From the NCBI GenBank assembly GCA_028287455.1, contig JAQBPP010000014.1, forward strand, positions 1 through 10,664: a stretch of DNA of 10,664 bases, in the 5' to 3' direction. Source of the stretch: Bacilli bacterium (GTDB lineage Bacteria; Bacillota; Bacilli; Tumebacillales; JAQBPP01). Every line of letters begins with the position of its first letter. Position 1 is the first letter of the stretch. Below the pieces are notes generated by a model. It saw only the letters and a program-made list of their open reading frames with translations. It made no database searches and was not told the origin of the DNA. Positions 7,564 to 10,664 of this stretch are shown piece after piece. A program made the position numbers and the translations under genes.

Positions 7564-7713
7564 AGAGCGGTCCCAATTTCCTGTTCGAAAGAAGAGCTTA
7601 AGAACTTGATCCTTACCCCACTCGTATACCCCTGCGGTCATTCCTTTTCCGATCAAAGCTCCCTTTTGCAAACTATCTACCAGTTTACCAGAGGAGAACA
7701 AACCGTCAATCAA
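7564..7713 (-). pseudogene. Relic of an aminoglycoside-phosphotransferase-like kinase (N-terminal fragment only)
   Basis: On the minus strand a stretch of 50 codons reads like the N-lobe of an APH/choline-kinase-type phosphotransferase: IGKGMTAGVYEWGKDQ matches the glycine-rich loop region, and VLKLFF holds the expected ATP-binding Lys. Resemblance stops where the frame enters the 3' end of asd, which it would cross antisense until a stop at 7522. About 200 residues, including the catalytic loop and metal-binding motifs, are absent. The only start is a TTG at 7713 without a ribosome site, and a stop lies seven codons further upstream (7732-7734). I therefore read it as a remnant left by a deletion or rearrangement whose junction abuts the asd stop codon, not as a working gene. 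The family call rests on short motifs. Confidence 0.6.
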
Positions 7714-7744
7714 ATCAGATAGAACGGTCGTTTAAATGTAATAG

Positions 7745-7756
7745 TGGTATGATAAT
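7745..7756 (+). promoter_or_regulatory. Extended -10 promoter candidate for the glutamate-synthase-like operon
   Basis: TGGTATGAT (7745-7753) is an extended -10 (TGn plus TATGAT), and GATAAT overlaps it at 7751-7756. The -35 region is poor and contains a short inverted repeat, AACG-GT-CGTT (7723-7732), a possible regulator site. Transcription would start near 7760, giving a leader of about 40 bases before the GTG start at 7804. Confidence 0.45.
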
Positions 7757-7788
7757 AGTTGAAAGTAGTTCCAACTAGCGTAGTGTAC

Positions 7789-7798
7789 GGGGGAGGGG
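7789..7798 (+). promoter_or_regulatory. Ribosome binding site that sets the GTG start at 7804
   Basis: GGGGGAGGGG is strongly complementary to the 16S rRNA tail. Its GGAGG core (7792-7796) lies 7 bases before GTG 7804. The in-frame TTG at 7759 has no such site and would lie at or before the expected transcription start. Confidence 0.75.
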
Positions 7799-7803
7799 AT
7801 TTT

Positions 7804-9408
7804 GTGCTAACTGCAATTCTGGTTGTATTAATCGTATTTTTTGTGTTGGTTCCGGCAAGTCTATTTATATTTTTATTTCAAGCTTCCAAGAAACCTCAGC
7901 ACTCGATTATTCGTGCTCACCCTTACTTGGGGGTAGTACGTTATTTTTTAGAAAAACTCGGACCTGAATTCAGGCAGTATTGGTTTGACGGAGATAACGA
8001 AGGAAAGCCTTTTTCCCGGGCTGATTTTCTGGGCATTGTATTTTCAGCGAAGTATCGCAGCGATCTGGTCAGCTTTGGATCAAAACGCGATTTTGAGAAG
8101 TCGGGGTATTACATTTCCAATGATCTGTTCCCTTTATTAACTGAGGAGCTTAGGGTCGATAACCAGGACAAAATTCACGCTGCAAAATACAAGATTGATA
8201 AAGAAGGTTTGTTCACCCGTCACGAACACCTGGAGCCGGATGAAACCACGCGTTGGCTCTATCATCCGGAGGACACGATTGCAGTCGGAGAGAAGCGAAG
8301 AAATCCTTGGATGCTGCGCGGCATGTTTGGTGCGTCCGCAACGTCGTATGGCGCTGTTGGTGAAAATTATATTTTATCTACAGGCAATGGAGCGCGTTTG
8401 GCTGGCGGTTCCTGGATCAATACCGGTGAAGGGGGAGTGGCGCCTGAACACTTGCAAACAGGTGTTGATGTGGTAGCTCAAATTGGTCCAGGGCTGTTTG
8501 GCTATCGCACTGAGAACGGCAACTTTTCCTTGCAAGAGTTTAAGCTCAAAGCACTGGAACCCAATATCAAAGCGTTTGAACTTAAGCTTGGGCAAGGAGC
8601 CAAGATTCGCGGGGGACATCTCGAAGGGGCGAAGGTGACACCTAAAGTGGCTGCCATTCGCAAAGTCCCTGCTGGAAAAACAATCAACTCCCCGAACCGT
8701 TTTCCATTTCTGACAGGCGCAGAAGATACATTGAACTTCATCAAGCTGCTGCAGGAAGAAGGCGGCAAACCAGTTGGCATTAAACTCGTCGTGGGTTATC
8801 AGGATAGACTGGACCACTTGTTTGAAACCATGGCGCGTCTTGCTATTTTCCCCGATTTTATTACGGTTGATGGAGGAGAAGGCGGCACTGGCGCAACGTT
8901 TAAATCAATGGCAGATTCGATGGGGCTGCCGCTGTATCCTGCCTTAATCGCTTTGGTGGATACTGCGCATCTTTACGGAGTGCGCGACAAATTCAAAATC
9001 TTCGCTTCCGGGAAGTTGATTACAGCTGACAAAGTGGCCATTGCTCTGGCGATCGGCTGCGATGCTGTCAACTCTGCACGCGGCTTTATGATGGCCAATG
9101 GCTGCATTTTGGCAATGCAATGCCATACAGGCAAATGTCCAACCGGCATCACAACTACTAATCTCAAACATCAGGAAGCGCTTGCTCCGGAAGAAAAGAA
9201 GTGGCGAGTCATGAACTACATTCTCAATCTGCGGCAAGGCGTGTATGCACTTTGTGCTGCATGCGGGATCGATACACCACGCAAGTTTACCCGTGATCAC
9301 ATTGTGTACATGGATGCCAGTGGGAAGACGCTTAAGCTTAGCGAGTTGTTTCCAATCCCTGTCGCTCGGAAATGGGAAAATCAAGACGGCACGAAAATCC
9401 TGGCCTAG
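7804..9408 (+). CDS. Membrane-anchored FMN-binding glutamate synthase family protein (YerD-like)
   Basis: From the GTG start the protein has 534 residues. Residues 2-25 form one membrane segment; the rest is a glutamate-synthase central/FMN domain. Visible motifs are NTGEGG (206-211), GPGLFGYR (228-235), AKIRGGHLEG (266-275) and ITVDGGEGGTGA (353-364). Cys 434, 440 and 445 are spaced C-x5-C-x4-C as in the 3Fe-4S site of GltB. The class II glutaminase domain and the FAD/NADPH subunit of a full GOGAT are missing, so this is the stand-alone family that includes B. subtilis YerD, whose reaction is unsettled. It may bind FMN and a 3Fe-4S cluster and oxidise or reduce an amino compound at the membrane. 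The start is chosen from the ribosome site at 7789-7798; an in-frame TTG at 7759 would add 15 residues. It heads an operon, with the Gfo/Idh gene 15 bases after its stop. Confidence 0.88.
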   Translation: MLTAILVVLIVFFVLVPASLFIFLFQASKKPQHSIIRAHPYLGVVRYFLEKLGPEFRQYWFDGDNEGKPFSRADFLGIVFSAKYRSDLVSFGSKRDFEKSGYYISNDLFPLLTEELRVDNQDKIHAAKYKIDKEGLFTRHEHLEPDETTRWLYHPEDTIAVGEKRRNPWMLRGMFGASATSYGAVGENYILSTGNGARLAGGSWINTGEGGVAPEHLQTGVDVVAQIGPGLFGYRTENGNFSLQEFKLKALEPNIKAFELKLGQGAKIRGGHLEGAKVTPKVAAIRKVPAGKTINSPNRFPFLTGAEDTLNFIKLLQEEGGKPVGIKLVVGYQDRLDHLFETMARLAIFPDFITVDGGEGGTGATFKSMADSMGLPLYPALIALVDTAHLYGVRDKFKIFASGKLITADKVAIALAIGCDAVNSARGFMMANGCILAMQCHTGKCPTGITTTNLKHQEALAPEEKKWRVMNYILNLRQGVYALCAACGIDTPRKFTRDHIVYMDASGKTLKLSELFPIPVARKWENQDGTKILA

Positions 9409-9413
9409 GGAGG
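9408..9413 (+). promoter_or_regulatory. Ribosome binding site favouring the GTG start at 9424
   Basis: GGGAGG ends one base before the in-frame ATG at 9415, too close to serve it, but 10 bases before the GTG at 9424. It overlaps the last base of the preceding stop codon, which suggests coupled translation. Confidence 0.6.
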
Positions 9414-9423
9414 AATGGAGACT

Positions 9424-10497
9424 GTGAATCCAATCGAATTTGCTATTGTCGGCGGCGGATGGCGGGCGGAATTTTTTCTGCGCATCGCAAGGGAACTTCC
9501 AGAGCGTTTCCAAGTAACAGGTGTAGTAGTTCGTGATGAGCAAAAGGGCAGATTGCTGGAGGAAAAGTGGGGCATACCTACATTCCGTACCGTACAGTTA
9601 ATGCTGGTATCAATGAGTCCATCTTTTGTAGTGGTATCTGTTCCCAGGTCCGTGGCACCCGCAATTATCCGTCAAATGGCGGACAGAGGAATGCCTGTTT
9701 TAAGTGAAACCCCTCCTGCACCAGATATTGACGGTTTGATCGAGCTCTACAAATTAGTGCAGCAGGGCGCGAAATTGCAGGTGGCGGAACAGTATCAGTT
9801 TCAGCCGCTGCATGCGGCACGAATCGCGATTGCAAGCTCGGGCAAATTGGGACAAATCGCCCATGCTCACGTTTCTGTCGCGCATGATTATCACGGTATT
9901 AGTCTGATGCGAAAGCTGCTTGGCATACACTATCAGCATGCTGTGATTACTGCTCAAAGTTTCCAGTCCATGTTAACCGATGGGCCAGGAAGAGGCGGGC
10001 TGCCTGGTGAAGAAAAACTTAAACAGTCGAAGCATACGATTGCGGTCTTCAATTTCCAGGGAAAAACGGGTGTGTATGATTTCTGCGGCGATCAGTATCG
10101 ATCCTGGATTCGCAGCAACCATCTGTTGGTGCGCGGGGAGAGAGGCGAAATTAACAATGATCAACTTGTCTATCTCGAGGATTATCTGACCCCGATTCAT
10201 ATTCAATTAAGGCGATTAAATGCCGGGGAGAATGGCAATCTCGAAGGGTATTATCTAAAGGGGATTATGGCAGGCAGTGAATGGGTCTATCAAAATCCCT
10301 TTCTGCCCGCAAGACTCAATGACGATGAAATCGCTGGAGCAACATGTCTGGAAAGAATGTATCAGTACGTCAACGGCGGACCGAGTTTTTACAGTCTTGC
10401 GGAGGCTGCACAAGACCACTATCTCGCTCTAATGATGGACCAGGCCGTGACATCCGGGGAATCCATTGCAACTACCCTTCCGCTATGGTCGGAGTGA
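9424..10497 (+). CDS. Gfo/Idh/MocA-family oxidoreductase with variant ETP motif
   Basis: This is an NAD(P)-dependent oxidoreductase family protein of 357 residues from the GTG start. A Rossmann domain (about 1-120) opens with FAIVGGGWRAEFF (6-18) and has VVVSVPRS (69-76) at the next strand. A C-terminal alpha/beta domain follows. Where family members usually read EKP, with Lys contacting cofactor and substrate, this protein reads SETPPAP with E95-T96-P97. HDYHG (154-158) is a plausible catalytic-region segment. The substrate is unknown; sugars, inositols, imines and amino compounds are all used in this family. The ribosome site at 9408-9413 favours GTG 9424; ATG 9415 would add three residues. 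Tight spacing to the glutamate-synthase-like gene (15 bases) and to the peroxidase gene (27 bases) indicates one operon. Confidence 0.85.
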   Translation: MNPIEFAIVGGGWRAEFFLRIARELPERFQVTGVVVRDEQKGRLLEEKWGIPTFRTVQLMLVSMSPSFVVVSVPRSVAPAIIRQMADRGMPVLSETPPAPDIDGLIELYKLVQQGAKLQVAEQYQFQPLHAARIAIASSGKLGQIAHAHVSVAHDYHGISLMRKLLGIHYQHAVITAQSFQSMLTDGPGRGGLPGEEKLKQSKHTIAVFNFQGKTGVYDFCGDQYRSWIRSNHLLVRGERGEINNDQLVYLEDYLTPIHIQLRRLNAGENGNLEGYYLKGIMAGSEWVYQNPFLPARLNDDEIAGATCLERMYQYVNGGPSFYSLAEAAQDHYLALMMDQAVTSGESIATTLPLWSE

Positions 10498-10524
10498 TCA
10501 TGCAGGCACTGAAAGGGATGAGGC

Positions 10525-10664
10525 ATGTTGTCGATCTACAAGCTATCGGTTGAAACAATCAATGGGGGCACTCAATTACTCGCTGATTACAAAGGCAAAG
10601 TTCTGTTAATTGTCAATACTGCGAGCAGATGCGGTTTCACTCCGCAATACAAGGAGCTGCAAGA
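10525..10664 (+). CDS. Glutathione peroxidase family protein, 3'-truncated by window edge
   Basis: The first 46 residues are present. LSIYKLSVETINGG leads into VLLIVNTASRCGFTPQY, the signature of glutathione-peroxidase-like thiol peroxidases, with the peroxidatic residue as Cys 36 rather than selenocysteine. Bacterial members mostly reduce hydroperoxides with thioredoxin-type donors and are about 160 residues long. AAAGGG (10512-10517) lies 7 bases before the ATG. Only 27 bases separate it from the oxidoreductase stop, so it is probably the third gene of that operon. The resolving Cys and the Gln/Trp of the catalytic set lie beyond the window. Confidence 0.88.
   Translation, partial: MLSIYKLSVETINGGTQLLADYKGKVLLIVNTASRCGFTPQYKELQ

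Noticed and set aside
8944..9543. A 199-codon minus-strand open frame antisense to the glutamate-synthase-like and Gfo/Idh genes.
   Set aside because: It lies opposite strongly supported genes, has no recognisable motif and no convincing ribosome site; it is a shadow of the coding strand.

Overview
This window looks like a stretch of a low- to mid-GC Bacillales (Firmicutes) chromosome. The genes start with strong AGGAGG-type ribosome binding sites. TTG and GTG starts are used as well as ATG. The lipoprotein signal, the DoxX protein and the glutamate-synthase-like protein are Firmicutes-like, and the terminators are hairpins followed by T runs. I cannot name the genus. All complete genes are on the + strand. 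The only minus-strand element is a decayed gene fragment.

Layout. (1) Bases 1-3132 hold two genes for azol(in)e peptide biosynthesis (TOMM/LAP, thiazole/oxazole-modified peptides). One is the 3' part of a fused E1-like/YcaO cyclodehydratase that enters from upstream. The other is a two-domain SagB-type FMN dehydrogenase. Together they would cyclise Cys/Ser/Thr in a precursor peptide to azolines and oxidise these to azoles. No precursor, protease or exporter is visible here. (2) Bases 3133-3718 hold a small DoxX-family membrane protein with its own candidate promoter and a strong terminator. (3) Bases 3719-6428 hold an apparent two-gene operon: a family 1 solute-binding lipoprotein and an enolase-superfamily (mandelate-racemase-like) enzyme, closed by a terminator. 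No ABC permease or ATPase is beside them. This suggests uptake and breakdown of a sugar acid or related compound. (4) Bases 6429-7563 hold a single aspartate-semialdehyde dehydrogenase of the archaeal/fungal type. Immediately downstream, on the other strand, is a fragment of an aminoglycoside-phosphotransferase-like kinase. (5) Bases 7714-10664 hold an apparent operon: a membrane-anchored FMN/3Fe-4S glutamate-synthase-like protein, a Gfo/Idh/MocA-family oxidoreductase whose usual EKP motif reads ETP, and the start of a glutathione-peroxidase-like gene that leaves the window.

The most interesting points are the precursor-less TOMM enzyme pair, in which the second half of the SagB-like protein has lost the catalytic Lys-Tyr pair kept in its first half; the orphan binding-protein/enolase pair; the asd of unexpected type beside a gene relic; and the ETP-variant oxidoreductase coupled to the glutamate-synthase-like protein. 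I saw no rRNA, tRNA, CRISPR array, insertion sequence or phage gene.
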